Below, one piece after another: positions 8,201 to 16,265 of a stretch of 64,000 bases of DNA. The notes beneath the pieces were generated by a model. It was given only the letters and a program-made list of their open reading frames with translations, did not search any database and had not been told where the DNA came from. Both the position numbers and the translations under genes were made by a program. The stretch spans positions 372,001 through 436,000 of the forward strand of contig DATCYF010000023.1 of assembly GCA_036570425.1 (NCBI GenBank), written 5' to 3'. The stretch comes from Rhizorhapis sp036570425 (lineage in GTDB: Bacteria > Pseudomonadota > Alphaproteobacteria > Sphingomonadales > Sphingomonadaceae). Every line of letters starts with the position of its first letter. Position 1 is the first letter of the stretch.

Positions 8201-9824
8201 AGAGTGACGGCTTGGCGCGCAGGGCCGCTATCCGGCTCAGCACGTCTTCCACTGCCCCGCTGTCGACAAGAGACCGGACAGTCATGCGCTTCGCCCAGGC
8301 GCGCTCGACCGGAACAGTCAGGCCGAATTCATCGGTTTCCTTGCGGCTGAAATCGGTGATGCCGACAGACGGTGTGTCCTCGGTCAGGCCCATCGCGGCG
8401 ATCCGGCCTATGATCAGCGTGCCGACTGACACCGCGCCTGCGCCGGTGAGCGTCACGGTCACGTCGCCAGACACGCCCGGAAGATCAAGGAAGCTGACCG
8501 ACGTGATCTTCATCCCGTCGACAACGGTGCTTTTGGTCTGGTCATAGCCGGGCGCTTCCACCCGGACCGCCAGGGCATCGATATCGAGCAGGGCGACAGC
8601 ATCAATGTCAGCGGCCGGCGCAATGGTGACGGTAATCACACTGGTGTCCGTGGTGACGGACCCCAGCGCCTGATCGAACATCGCCCAGCGATTCGTGGGC
8701 GCAATGTCGATCCAGCTGGACGCGCCCGCGCCGGCAGGGTCATTACCCGCGTTGTCTGCGATCAGGCTCTCATAGATCCGGTGCGTCGCCGCTTTGATGA
8801 CGCGCGATCCAGCCGAATAGTTCGTCGCCGCCGACCATTCGGAATAATCATTCTCCACCACGCTGCTGCTGAGTAGCATGCCGCCCGTCACCGGCGTGGA
8901 CTGGATCACTTTCAGGGTCGAGGCCTGCCCGGCCGGCGCCGGGTCAAGGGTGGCATCGTCGAGCACTTCTGACGTCGGCAGGCTTTCGATCGTCAGCGAG
9001 CAATAGCTGACACCGGGCAGCTGCAGGTCCAGCGAGAAGTCACGGAAAAAGCCATAGGCGGTGAGGATGCCCGGCTCGTCCTGACCGATCCAGAGCGCGG
9101 GCGTGGCGCGCAGGGCGGCGATGCGCCGCTGGACCTCATCGATCGCAGCCGTCTCGATCTTCACGCGAACGGAAAGCCGCTTGGCCCAGGACCGCTCCAC
9201 CACCGTGGTTATGCCGAATTCATCGGTTTCGCGGCGGCTGTAATCGGTGAGGGAAATGGTCGGCGCGGCTTCGGTTTCGCCCAGATCGAAGGCGCGGCCG
9301 ATAATCAGCGTGCCGACGGATACTGTACCGGTGCCGGTGAGCGTCACCGTCAGTTCGGCACTCGCATCCCGTGGCAGGTCGGAGAATACCAGCGTCGTCG
9401 CCGTGCGTCCGCCTTCAGTGACATTCCGGGTCTCGTCATGGACAATCGACCCGCCGACGCTCACCTGCACCCGCACGCTCGAACCCGTGACGTCAAGCAC
9501 CGCGAGCGTGTCCACCACAACGCCGGGATGAAGGGAAACCTCTAGGCTGGCGGCCGCCGATGTGAGCGAGCCCACCGCCTGGTCGAACATCGCCCAGCGA
9601 TGCGTGGGACCGACATCGATCCAACTGGCCGCGCCCGCACCGGCAGGATCCTGCCCGGCATTGCCGCTGACCGCGCTTTCGTAGATGCGATGCGTGGCCG
9701 TCGAGATAACCCTGTCGCCCAGACCATAGGTCGACCCGACCGCCCATGCAGGGAAATCCGTCTCCGCAACGGAGCTGGCAACAAGGATAGCGTCCGTTAC
9801 CGGGACGGGCTGAACGACCTTCAT
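5229..9824 (-). CDS. large tail-tip / central fibre protein with duplicated N-terminal module
   Basis: A 1531-residue structural protein directly after the tape measure (ATGA overlap at 9821-9824). Residues about 1-285 and 304-590 are two copies of the same module, each with THRIYES, a WID-PT-RWAMFDQA block, GTLIIGR and YGFFRDFS. An Ala/Thr-rich coiled-coil-like region (about 620-730 and again 900-1060) alternates with two or more beta-sandwich segments that look like carbohydrate-binding folds. The C-terminus is short and helical. Position and length suggest the central tail tip or fibre that contacts the host surface. A distinct J-type baseplate hub was not recognised, so this gene may combine several tip roles. 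Confidence 0.7.
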   Translation of the reverse strand: MKVVQPVPVTDAILVASSVAETDFPAWAVGSTYGLGDRVISTATHRIYESAVSGNAGQDPAGAGAASWIDVGPTHRWAMFDQAVGSLTSAAASLEVSLHPGVVVDTLAVLDVTGSSVRVQVSVGGSIVHDETRNVTEGGRTATTLVFSDLPRDASAELTVTLTGTGTVSVGTLIIGRAFDLGETEAAPTISLTDYSRRETDEFGITTVVERSWAKRLSVRVKIETAAIDEVQRRIAALRATPALWIGQDEPGILTAYGFFRDFSLDLQLPGVSYCSLTIESLPTSEVLDDATLDPAPAGQASTLKVIQSTPVTGGMLLSSSVVENDYSEWSAATNYSAGSRVIKAATHRIYESLIADNAGNDPAGAGASSWIDIAPTNRWAMFDQALGSVTTDTSVITVTIAPAADIDAVALLDIDALAVRVEAPGYDQTKSTVVDGMKITSVSFLDLPGVSGDVTVTLTGAGAVSVGTLIIGRIAAMGLTEDTPSVGITDFSRKETDEFGLTVPVERAWAKRMTVRSLVDSGAVEDVLSRIAALRAKPSLWIGDEGFDSLTIYGFFRDFSIELGDNVSVFGLTVEGLTTAGAFSRNGTRWTDIVDDDPAHPKPEDGATIGAPEGTPVGGVPAEELVATMEENKQKVTDTLAQLGAAQLSIQELVDTYGYTASAAASADAALQFKGLAEQAKTDAEAAAQSSAGSAGASAQSATVASGFADDAGVSATVAQGTLLQAKTIAASLLPSDFSQDGLFWTNGFTGNQSNPPPINDDYTSFVSIPGIGKVAQLSGDGTASTYGIAHRGFQAVQSGRIYQLSARVRIASNNTINADTRIRLYLEAYSSAYGLVGGFAVENALAPTLNEWIVLDGAFTGEEILAAGSGVGAYFKGLVRVESTLGNTDAVMQTHYLRIDDVTESTAAGNSAQIAQTASATVTDLAAQVQDNKNLTAQYLDATESAKNEAVAASGTAVTASQDAAAAVTTATQKATAAGNSATISSEQATIATDAAAAAEASAILAASTSGGAASAGLVSNANFGDYPSDAANARPPGWALYGSPSLIQRVTGNSTSPYGVLIETAANVAGGLYHNFGSASLPTISYNQWVVLEADIQLNSGTLEGAGLLFYTLNAANQSGNNPGIDFSTDKDTTGVAPGNGQIGKLYTFRKLVRVTDADAVFGRIYLMNAYANFGSIAGANGIIWYHADVRYATDAEIASGEIPNIQASVMAQAGAITDLEGRTESYLKLSTIAGQNVAEIMAGATGTGSVIGLRAKHIRLGDENLVAMDVSGGKVQFYGDVQVGSLPVQDYSNMIPDAGLTDINNWVSDGQPGWAFVTETTLGWSNSRAVRFSGTYTDAWSNYYSGLDTPHFPVTPGETYLVSCDIDPNSGATGTIAVATAFFNSSGADAGGGSGINYANAQSAAKQHISFFVTAPALATTAFFRIRRGSASGSGDTLSGTIYIGNITFRRAANTDMIPDDAITGPKLIANAVTAGHINVANLQAISATIGILRTASSGQRQEIRDNAIKVFDAANVLRMQSGNLAI

Positions 9825-12800
9825 GCTGCCACCACCGTCGCGATCGCATCGCCGCCGCTGGCAGACGTGACATTGTCGAGATGGCGCTTGATCGCGCCGG
9901 TGTTCCCGGCGTTCGCGGCATGCCCGGCATTATTGTCGCTGCGCAGCTGCTCTACCTCTTCACGAAGCGCCCTGACCTCCGCGACCAGATCATCGTTCGC
10001 CGGGGACTGGTTTGTCGCCGCCTGCGATGCGGCCGCAGCGGCCAGCAGGCTATTGATGTCCGTTGCGGTTGAGGTCCCGGGGCCGCCCGTGATCGCATTG
10101 ACCGCGGCATAGGTGGCCTCCAGGCTGGCCGCCGTCTGCGCCTGCACCCGGTTCAGCTCCTGGCGGCTTGTCGCCATCAGCGCGGCCGCGTTCAGAAGGG
10201 ATTGGGAAAGCCCGGGCAGGGTCTTCGCCACGTCCATGTCGCCGCCGCGCGCCGCTATGTTGGCAGCGTTAAACTGCCCCATCAGCATCGCGAAGCTGCC
10301 AGTGTCAGAGCCGCCCGTCAGGCCACGGATGCGCTTGACCTCATCCATGATGCTGTCGCCAACCGAAGTCCATGCATCGCGCAGCTGCTCTGCCGCTGCA
10401 GCCGCTTCCTTCGCATCCTGCAATGCATAGATCTGCTCCTGAAGCGCGCGATTGCTCGCATCCAGCTGGGCAAGGTCCAGCGCACGGATAGCCGCCGTGT
10501 CGCCCTGCAGTTCAAGCAGCTTGCGTTCCAGGTCCTGACGCTCGTTCAGAATGTCGGCCGCGCTCTTGGCCCCGTTCATGGACGCTTGCAGGTCTGCGAA
10601 AGCGGGCGCGAGCTGGAGCAGCGTGGCATAGGTCGCTTGCCCCGCCGCCGTAGTCAGGTTCTGCGCCTCGACCAGCGCGCGGAAGCTGTACAGCGTCGAT
10701 GGCATGGCAAGGTCCAGGCTGTCGAAGACTTTCGCGAACTGGGCCGTCTTCGCGGCGGCCTGCTCGGCGGGCGTGTAATAGGCCTCGAAATAAGAATCGA
10801 CCGCGCTGGTCATTGCGCTCACGCTGTCGAACTGCTCGGACAGCGCCATCTTCATGTCGATGCTGAGGCCGCTCGCTGCGAAGCCCAGCATGTCGAACGA
10901 CGTGGTGACAGCTTCCACGACGGATGCCACGCGGACCAGCGTATCGAATGCGCCTTCGCCGACCTTCTGGAAACGCTCCATGCCGGGGAAGGCAGCGATT
11001 GCCATCTTGTCGGCCGCAGCGCCAAAGACGGCGGTCAGCTTCTCCTGAATTTCCTCACCCGTCAGCCCCTGAAGGTCGATCTTGCCGATGCTGACGACAA
11101 AGCCATTGAGCCGCGCCTGGATATCATCGGTCGCAACGCCCAGCGGCCCGGCGGCCGCAGCGATCGCATTGTTGAACTCGCGCAGGATCAGCGTGAACTG
11201 GTTTTCCAGAGCAGGATCTGCGGCGGAAAATTGCGTCGAATATTTGGTGGACGTGGTCAGGCCGAAGAACTTTTTCTTCTTCTTGATGTCGCTGTAATAG
11301 GACGCGTCGAACCCGCCGCCAAGAATGTCCTCAAGCGATTGCTCGTCCCCGTAAAGCCCGCTGCCGATCACGCTGGTCTTGGTGCCGAACAGCGATTTCA
11401 CCACGCCGCCGATCGCGCCGAGAAGGCCGCCAAGGATCGGTACTTTCGACAGCAGGCCACCGCCGGTCAGGATGCCGGATAGCAGCTTGCCCGTGGTGTC
11501 GGTCTTGAAGCCGGTGTTCACCCCATCGGACGCATTGATATTCCCCGCACGCACCAGCAGGGAGGCGAAGCCGCCGATCTGGCTTTCGATCGACCGCAAA
11601 GATGCCGCCATCTCCCGCGCATAGCTGTTCGTCAGCGTGTCGACCTCCTTCAGGCTGTCGATCGCGCGCTTGATGCTCTCCGACTTCGCCGCGCTGTCGC
11701 CAAATACGGTGCCCGTGCCATCGTTCGCCGGGGTGAGGGTGTTCTTGTTGCCGCCGAAAGAACCGGCGATCGACACGCCAATGGACGCGAGCGCGGCGAT
11801 GGTGGCCGCACCGGCGGCAAGGTTGAGCGGAAAGGGCAGGGACGATATGGCGGACACGACAGCCTCGACGGCCTTGGTGGCGGTGCGCGCGCCACTCTTC
11901 GCGAGTGACGAGGCGGTTTCAATGGCGTCCTGCGCCATGGCGCGCACGGACAGCGCGAACTCGACCGCCCGGAACGCCTTCTCAGCCGTTTCGAGGGCTT
12001 TGTAGCCCGATGAGCCTTCCTTGAAAAATCCTTGGGCGGCATGGGTCATGTCACCGTAGAGGCCGATCTGCGACGTCAGCGAGCGGGCCGCAAAGAGAGA
12101 ATTGATCTGTCGCTCCCGCTGCGCCCGCTCTTCAGTCTTCTCCATCAGCGCCGCCTGCCGCAACTGTTCATCGCGCACGCTTTTCAGATGGTCCTGGTCG
12201 GCCATATAGCCCGCAAACGACGAAGCCAGATCGCCCAGTGCCTTGCCTGCTTCGCCGAACGCATCGGCCATGCCCCGGGCCGCGATGCTGACATTGTTCG
12301 CCATCGCGTCGAGCAGGTCCGCCTGATAACGCAGACTGTCGTTGAACGCGTCGGTCCTGAGCTGCCGCTGAAGCTCCATATCCGCGATTCTGACCTGCTG
12401 GTCGATATAGTCCTGGGCCTGACCTCCGCTCCACGAATTGGCGGCAGCTTCCCGGGTGGCCTTGATCGTCGCCAACGCACGGACACGCGCTGCGTCTGTC
12501 GCGCCGATCAGGCGTAGCTCTTCCTGCAGCTCCGCAATGCGCCCGGAGCCTGTCTTCATGATCGTGGTGAACTGAGCGTCACGCTCGGCTTGGGTCAGCC
12601 GCTCCCGCGCCGTGCGTTGGTCATCAAGTGCTCGTTTCGCCGCCGCGATTTCGTCGCCATAGCCGCGCTGTTGCGCGACCTGAAGGGCTGCGAGCAGGGG
12701 CAGGTCAGCGATCTGATCGCGCACAAGGTCAGCCGCACGCTCTGTCGGTATAAGCCCAGCCGTCATCAGCGCGTTGACGCGTTCTTGAGCTTCCGCTTGT

Positions 12801-14197
12801 TCGCGCACGGCCAGCGAGCCCTTTGCCGCGTCGGAGACACGCTGCGCAATGGATAGGCGCACCTGCCGCTCGACCGCTTCCGTAATATCGCCACGCTTCT
12901 TGATCGCGTCGCTTTCCGCCTTCACGCGCGCTTCTGCGATCAGCGCGGCCGTGCCTGAAATCTGATAGGCATCGGCAAGGCCATAGAGGTTGCGAATTTG
13001 CGCTTCGGTTGCCTTGGCTTGATCGGCGAGGCGTTGGGCGTGGCGATCCACCTTCGGCGTTCGGTCCGCCTTGATTTCGGCCGCCTGTTTGCGCAGGTCC
13101 TCCAGCTTGTTCGATGAAAGCTGCTTGGTGACATCCTCGCCGAACGTGATCATCGCCGAATTCGCTTCATCGAACGCGCCCTTATACGCGTCCCCAACGT
13201 CCGACAGAATCTCGCCAATGCCTTTGCCGGAAAAGACGCCCCTTACGATCGCGCCGATCCCGCGGAATGTGCCGACCCACTCGGCGTAGAGGGCGGCGAG
13301 CGCCCAACGGCCCATCTTCGTCATGAAGTCGAGCGACTCGCCAAACCATTTTCGGATGTCGCTGAAATTAATGCCCAGCCGGTCGGCAACGACCTGGAAC
13401 GTTGCCGTGACCACATCGCCTGTGCTCACCGACGTATTCTTGAGCTTCTCGATCTCCTTGGTGGTGAGCCCAAGGCTGCTGACCATCGCGTCCGTATCGA
13501 CACCGGCGGACACCGACCGGCTGAATAACGCTAACCAGCCTACGGCTGCCGCTCCCACTGCAATGACGGGCGCGAATGCAACCAGCATTGCGCCCAGCTC
13601 GACTGCAAAGCCCTTCACACCGCCTTCGGCCATCTGCGCGACCTGAACGACCTGGCCGATCTGGCTGGCAAAAATCTGCATCGGTGGCGCGCCGAGCATA
13701 GCCATTGTGCCGATATCGTTCATCTGCATGCCGAACTGCATCATCGAACCGCGCGAACGGGCAGAAGCCGCCCCTACGCCCACCATGCCGGCTTCCAGTC
13801 GGTTCATTTCCGCATTGGCCGCTCGCAAGCGTCCCGCCACTTCGGTCAGCCCCTGATCTTCGGCCGCAAGCGCCCGCATTTCTGCCCGCATCTGACGAAC
13901 CTCGGAGGCACTTTTGCCGAATACCTCAACCTGCCGTTCGATCTGGCGCACCATCTTCTCAGCGGCTTTTTCCGCTCTGTTCATTTCGCGGGTGGTAACA
14001 GTGCCGAATGTCCCGACCGAAGCGGTTGCGCCGCTCAGGCTCATCCCCTTCGTCGCCGCCTCGACCTTCTGATACTCCCGCACAGCATTGGCCGCGGTGA
14101 CGCCGATAAGGTCGTCCATTGATTTGAGCTGCCCAAAGGAGTCGAAGAAATCGATCGCAAAGCCGACTTCCAGCGTCGGAACATCTGCATCCGCCAT
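9821..14197 (-). CDS. tail tape measure protein
   Basis: A 1458-residue protein, the longest class of tail gene in a siphovirus, which sets tail length and is ejected with the DNA. It has a long Ala/Glu/Lys-rich helical N-terminal part (residues 60-160), hydrophobic segments (about 205-235 and 770-800) and a helical C-terminal region. A good ribosome site (GGAG) precedes the start at 14197. It lies downstream of the tail chaperone genes but separated from them by an accessory cassette on 14.27-15.77 kb. By family experience of about 1.5 angstrom per residue, the tail would be near 200 nm; this is only an estimate. Confidence 0.9.
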   Translation of the reverse strand: MADADVPTLEVGFAIDFFDSFGQLKSMDDLIGVTAANAVREYQKVEAATKGMSLSGATASVGTFGTVTTREMNRAEKAAEKMVRQIERQVEVFGKSASEVRQMRAEMRALAAEDQGLTEVAGRLRAANAEMNRLEAGMVGVGAASARSRGSMMQFGMQMNDIGTMAMLGAPPMQIFASQIGQVVQVAQMAEGGVKGFAVELGAMLVAFAPVIAVGAAAVGWLALFSRSVSAGVDTDAMVSSLGLTTKEIEKLKNTSVSTGDVVTATFQVVADRLGINFSDIRKWFGESLDFMTKMGRWALAALYAEWVGTFRGIGAIVRGVFSGKGIGEILSDVGDAYKGAFDEANSAMITFGEDVTKQLSSNKLEDLRKQAAEIKADRTPKVDRHAQRLADQAKATEAQIRNLYGLADAYQISGTAALIAEARVKAESDAIKKRGDITEAVERQVRLSIAQRVSDAAKGSLAVREQAEAQERVNALMTAGLIPTERAADLVRDQIADLPLLAALQVAQQRGYGDEIAAAKRALDDQRTARERLTQAERDAQFTTIMKTGSGRIAELQEELRLIGATDAARVRALATIKATREAAANSWSGGQAQDYIDQQVRIADMELQRQLRTDAFNDSLRYQADLLDAMANNVSIAARGMADAFGEAGKALGDLASSFAGYMADQDHLKSVRDEQLRQAALMEKTEERAQRERQINSLFAARSLTSQIGLYGDMTHAAQGFFKEGSSGYKALETAEKAFRAVEFALSVRAMAQDAIETASSLAKSGARTATKAVEAVVSAISSLPFPLNLAAGAATIAALASIGVSIAGSFGGNKNTLTPANDGTGTVFGDSAAKSESIKRAIDSLKEVDTLTNSYAREMAASLRSIESQIGGFASLLVRAGNINASDGVNTGFKTDTTGKLLSGILTGGGLLSKVPILGGLLGAIGGVVKSLFGTKTSVIGSGLYGDEQSLEDILGGGFDASYYSDIKKKKKFFGLTTSTKYSTQFSAADPALENQFTLILREFNNAIAAAAGPLGVATDDIQARLNGFVVSIGKIDLQGLTGEEIQEKLTAVFGAAADKMAIAAFPGMERFQKVGEGAFDTLVRVASVVEAVTTSFDMLGFAASGLSIDMKMALSEQFDSVSAMTSAVDSYFEAYYTPAEQAAAKTAQFAKVFDSLDLAMPSTLYSFRALVEAQNLTTAAGQATYATLLQLAPAFADLQASMNGAKSAADILNERQDLERKLLELQGDTAAIRALDLAQLDASNRALQEQIYALQDAKEAAAAAEQLRDAWTSVGDSIMDEVKRIRGLTGGSDTGSFAMLMGQFNAANIAARGGDMDVAKTLPGLSQSLLNAAALMATSRQELNRVQAQTAASLEATYAAVNAITGGPGTSTATDINSLLAAAAASQAATNQSPANDDLVAEVRALREEVEQLRSDNNAGHAANAGNTGAIKRHLDNVTSASGGDAIATVVAA

Positions 14198-14222
14198 GGG
14201 TGATCTCCTTCAGTGGTTTTCG

Positions 14223-14266
14223 TATGTACATTAATATTGACAACGCCTATTTATGTGCATACATAA
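14223..14266 (+). promoter_or_regulatory. brnTA promoter with direct repeats, candidate operator
   Basis: A perfect -35 element TTGACA (14237-14242) is followed after 17 nt by a weak -10 TACATA (14260-14265). The predicted start of transcription falls near 14272, so the toxin mRNA could be almost leaderless from the ATG at 14273. Two direct copies of TATGTRCAT (14223-14231 and 14252-14260) are 29 nt apart, bracketing the -35 and touching the -10. They are candidate sites for BrnA autoregulation, by analogy with other BrnTA operons. Confidence 0.5.
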
Positions 14267-14548
14267 ATGGCCATGGATATCGAGTTCGACCCCGCCAAAG
14301 ACGCCATGAACCGCGACAAGCATGGCGTATCACTGGCATTCGGGGTCGATGTGCTTGGTGACGATGACCATGTGATCCTGCCCTCGATCCGTCCGGTTGA
14401 CGGCGAGGATCGGTTCAAGGTCATCGGTGATGTGGACGGTCGCTTATGGACAGCGATCTATGTGATGCGTGGAGCGGCCTACCGCTTCATAAGCGTAAGG
14501 AAGAGCAACGATGGCGAACAAAAAGCTTACGGTCGGACTCCCGGCTGA
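14267..14548 (+). CDS. brnT: BrnT-family ribonuclease toxin
   Basis: A 93-residue protein of the BrnT (DUF497) family, ribotoxins with a RelE-like fold that cleave RNA. Family features seen are the opening IEFDPAKDAMNRDKHGVS, a central beta strand with RFKVIGDVDGRLW, and FISVRKSNDGEQKAYG at the end, where Arg/Lys/Glu residues form the active region. The antitoxin gene overlaps its last 38 nt, the usual toxin-first order. The reading direction is opposite to the tail operon, so it has its own promoter. ATG at 14273 is an alternative start. Likely a stabilisation or anti-phage module carried by the prophage. Confidence 0.88.
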   Translation: MAMDIEFDPAKDAMNRDKHGVSLAFGVDVLGDDDHVILPSIRPVDGEDRFKVIGDVDGRLWTAIYVMRGAAYRFISVRKSNDGEQKAYGRTPG

Positions 14549-14771
14549 TCCGAATGACCCTGAAGATTTCGATGTCAGCGACGCCGCGATCGAACAGGCC
14601 CTCGCGGAGCGCGAAGCAAGGCGCGCCCGGCGTGTTGGCCGTCCCGAGGGAAGCGACAAGGAACGGATCACAATCCGGCTCGACAAGGATTTGCTGACCC
14701 GGTTTCGGGCGACCGGCCCGGGCTGGCAGTCCCGTATCAATGAGGCATTGCGCGCCGCAGTGATGAAATGA
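14511..14771 (+). CDS. brnA: BrnA-family antitoxin
   Basis: An 86-residue antitoxin. The N-terminal acidic part (DPNDPEDFDVSDAAIEQAL) is expected to wrap the BrnT toxin. The C-terminal part ERITIRLDKDLLTRFRATG plus NEALRAAV is a ribbon-helix-helix-type DNA-binding domain that in the family represses the operon together with the toxin. It overlaps the toxin gene by 38 nt. The direct repeats upstream of the toxin are its likely targets. Neighbouring HicB-like gene follows 31 nt downstream on the same strand. Confidence 0.88.
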   Translation: MANKKLTVGLPADPNDPEDFDVSDAAIEQALAEREARRARRVGRPEGSDKERITIRLDKDLLTRFRATGPGWQSRINEALRAAVMK

Positions 14772-14802
14772 TCGCCAGGCGCTATTACTCGTGGGTGAAA
14801 TC

Positions 14803-15006
14803 ATGACCTTGATGACGTACCAGGGCTACACCGCCTCCGTTGAATTCGACGCCGATGACATGATCCTTGTCGGCCGTCTGACCGGCATTGATGACAACAT
14901 CAGCTTCCACGCCGACGATAATGAAACGGTCATCGCCGCCTTCCACGAAGCGGTAGACGATTATCTCGAAACCTGTGCCAAGATCGGGAACGCGCCGCTT
15001 TGTTGA
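14803..15006 (+). CDS. orphan HicB-like protein
   Basis: A 67-residue protein with the HicB-type partial RNase H fold: YQGYTASVEFDADDMILVGRL, then the DNISFHADDNE strand and a helix AAFHEAVDDYLETC. The chosen start at 14803 (MTLMTYQG) is preceded by gggtgaaa; an upstream GTG is also possible. It is shorter than full HicB antitoxins and ends before the usual DNA-binding tail. No HicA mRNA interferase is next to it, so it may be a remnant or an antitoxin that has joined the BrnTA operon, 31 nt upstream. It need not be active as an antitoxin. Confidence 0.75.
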   Translation: MTLMTYQGYTASVEFDADDMILVGRLTGIDDNISFHADDNETVIAAFHEAVDDYLETCAKIGNAPLC

Positions 15007-15014
15007 TTCTGCGC

Positions 15015-15380
15015 TTAAAATTTCTGAGCTGGGAACCCACTGAACGGTGCTACCTGACACACGCCTTTTCGGCTGTGCGGCCTCAAGCCATCTATGTAAT
15101 TGTAATAGCGATATTGACCCGTCTGGCGATCCACGAACATGCTCTCTTCCATGTCGCCGCGAAAGGCCGGCTGCTTGTTGATCACCTTCAACTCGCCAGT
15201 TGTCGCTTCACCCATCTTCCAGATGCGATCGCAATTACCAGAGCAAGCCTCGCCTTTGGTGAGATCGATGCGGTAACGATCGGCCGAGCCTTCGGTGCTG
15301 GTGCACACCAGATCGAATTGATCGGCTGCCAGCGCTGGACTCGCGATGGCAGTAAAAAAAACAAGAAGAAAGAACTTCAT
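15015..15380 (-). CDS. secreted protein, prophage cargo, function unknown
   Basis: A 121-residue protein with a clear Sec signal peptide (MKFFLLVFFTAIASPALAA; cleavage after ALA), so the mature part is about 102 residues and periplasmic or secreted. Four or more Cys residues (VCTSTEG, ACSGNC, GVCQV) suggest disulfides. The start at 15380 has GGGGGA 7 nt upstream; the open frame further upstream lacks a signal peptide. It ends 8 nt from the HicB-like gene, converging with it. No family is recognised. Position inside the tail operon and membrane/periplasm location suggest lysogenic conversion cargo. Confidence 0.65.
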   Translation of the reverse strand: MKFFLLVFFTAIASPALAADQFDLVCTSTEGSADRYRIDLTKGEACSGNCDRIWKMGEATTGELKVINKQPAFRGDMEESMFVDRQTGQYRYYNYIDGLRPHSRKGVCQVAPFSGFPAQKF

Positions 15381-15390
15381 CGCGGTCCCC

Positions 15391-15771
15391 CTAGTTTGAA
15401 CGCGACATTGCGCCTTCGATCGCTTCACGAAGCGCTTGGACTTCACCTGCATCCTGAGACGCAAACGCCTGCGCCTCACTCGCAGTTGACACCAAAAAGA
15501 GCATATATGTCGTAGTTGGCGCTCGCTTTTTCCATGATGTCCACCCCACGCCGACGAAGATCAGTGCAAAAACTGCGGACACAGCACTTAGAGTTGCAAT
15601 GGCGCTCACCGCGAACGTTAAAGCTATCAGCCACCACGCCAAAAAGGCGCTACTGCCCTTTTTCGTCTCCGACCGCACCTCGACAGAGGTAATCTTGTTG
15701 ATGGCGTAGCTCTTCTCGCCGAAACGCGCGAAGCGTTCGTCGACAGAAATAGTCCCTTGCTGGAATAACAT
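15391..15771 (-). CDS. DUF6232-like membrane protein
   Basis: A 126-residue protein with a soluble beta-rich N-terminal part (residues 1-40, containing FARFGEKSYAINKITSVEV), two transmembrane helices (about 45-80) and a short C-terminal tail with a Glu/Ala helix. This layout matches DUF6232 proteins, of unknown role. The ribosome site GGGGGTGTT is strong and could pair with a CCCCC tract 10 nt upstream (15791-15795 against 15776-15780), which might limit translation. It lies 10 nt upstream of the secreted-protein gene on the same strand, so the two are probably co-transcribed cargo. Confidence 0.65.
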   Translation of the reverse strand: MLFQQGTISVDERFARFGEKSYAINKITSVEVRSETKKGSSAFLAWWLIALTFAVSAIATLSAVSAVFALIFVGVGWTSWKKRAPTTTYMLFLVSTASEAQAFASQDAGEVQALREAIEGAMSRSN

Positions 15772-15809
15772 AACACCCCCTTATTGAGGCGGGGGCTATA
15801 ACAACAATG

Positions 15810-16265
15810 TCACCCCAAAACCATCCGCAACCGTTGCACTTCCGTTTCCCGCTCGCGTTCGGTGACTTCCGCACGCCATGGCGGCGGGCAATTCTCGCTT
15901 TCGGCGCGGCGGCCCTCCGCAAGATATTCTATCGACAATTTGCGGATCAGCCGTGCCTCCCACGGCGCTGGGTAAATGCCCGTCATGTCGGACCATGACC
16001 GGATGGATTGCCAGCTCAAGGGCGCGGCCCCCATGCCGGCCGCCTCGGTCAGCCCGATCTCGACCAGTCGATCAATGATGTGAGGTGCCGGGTTCGGCGG
16101 CATCTGCGGCGTGATGCCATCCTTCTTGAACCGCTCGGCCCGGCTGATCTGGGCGGAAGTTCCGTGTTTCGCCCGCTTCGTCCTCTCATCCGGCTTGGGC
16201 GTGGCATTGAGCCACGCCATGTGCCGGACGAAAAGCGTTAGCTCCCGGCTGAGCCGGGTTTGAAG
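15810..16265 (-). CDS. tail assembly chaperone, downstream (T-like) frame reached by -1 frameshift
   Basis: This frame is open without a stop from the slippery site at 16265 to 15810. Its first 16 codons (translating LQTRLSRELTLFVRHM) read like real protein before joining an ATG at 16220 (MAWLNATPKP...), which could also serve as an independent start giving 136 residues. After frameshift from the upstream gene it yields a fusion of about 283 residues. It contains YPAPWEARLIRKLSIEYLAEG in the C-terminal part. In lambda-like phages the G and GT chaperones bind the tape measure and help tail-tube assembly in a fixed ratio set by the frameshift. The pairing and position support the same role here. 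Confidence 0.75.
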   Translation of the reverse strand, partial: LQTRLSRELTLFVRHMAWLNATPKPDERTKRAKHGTSAQISRAERFKKDGITPQMPPNPAPHIIDRLVEIGLTEAAGMGAAPLSWQSIRSWSDMTGIYPAPWEARLIRKLSIEYLAEGRRAESENCPPPWRAEVTERERETEVQRLRMVLG

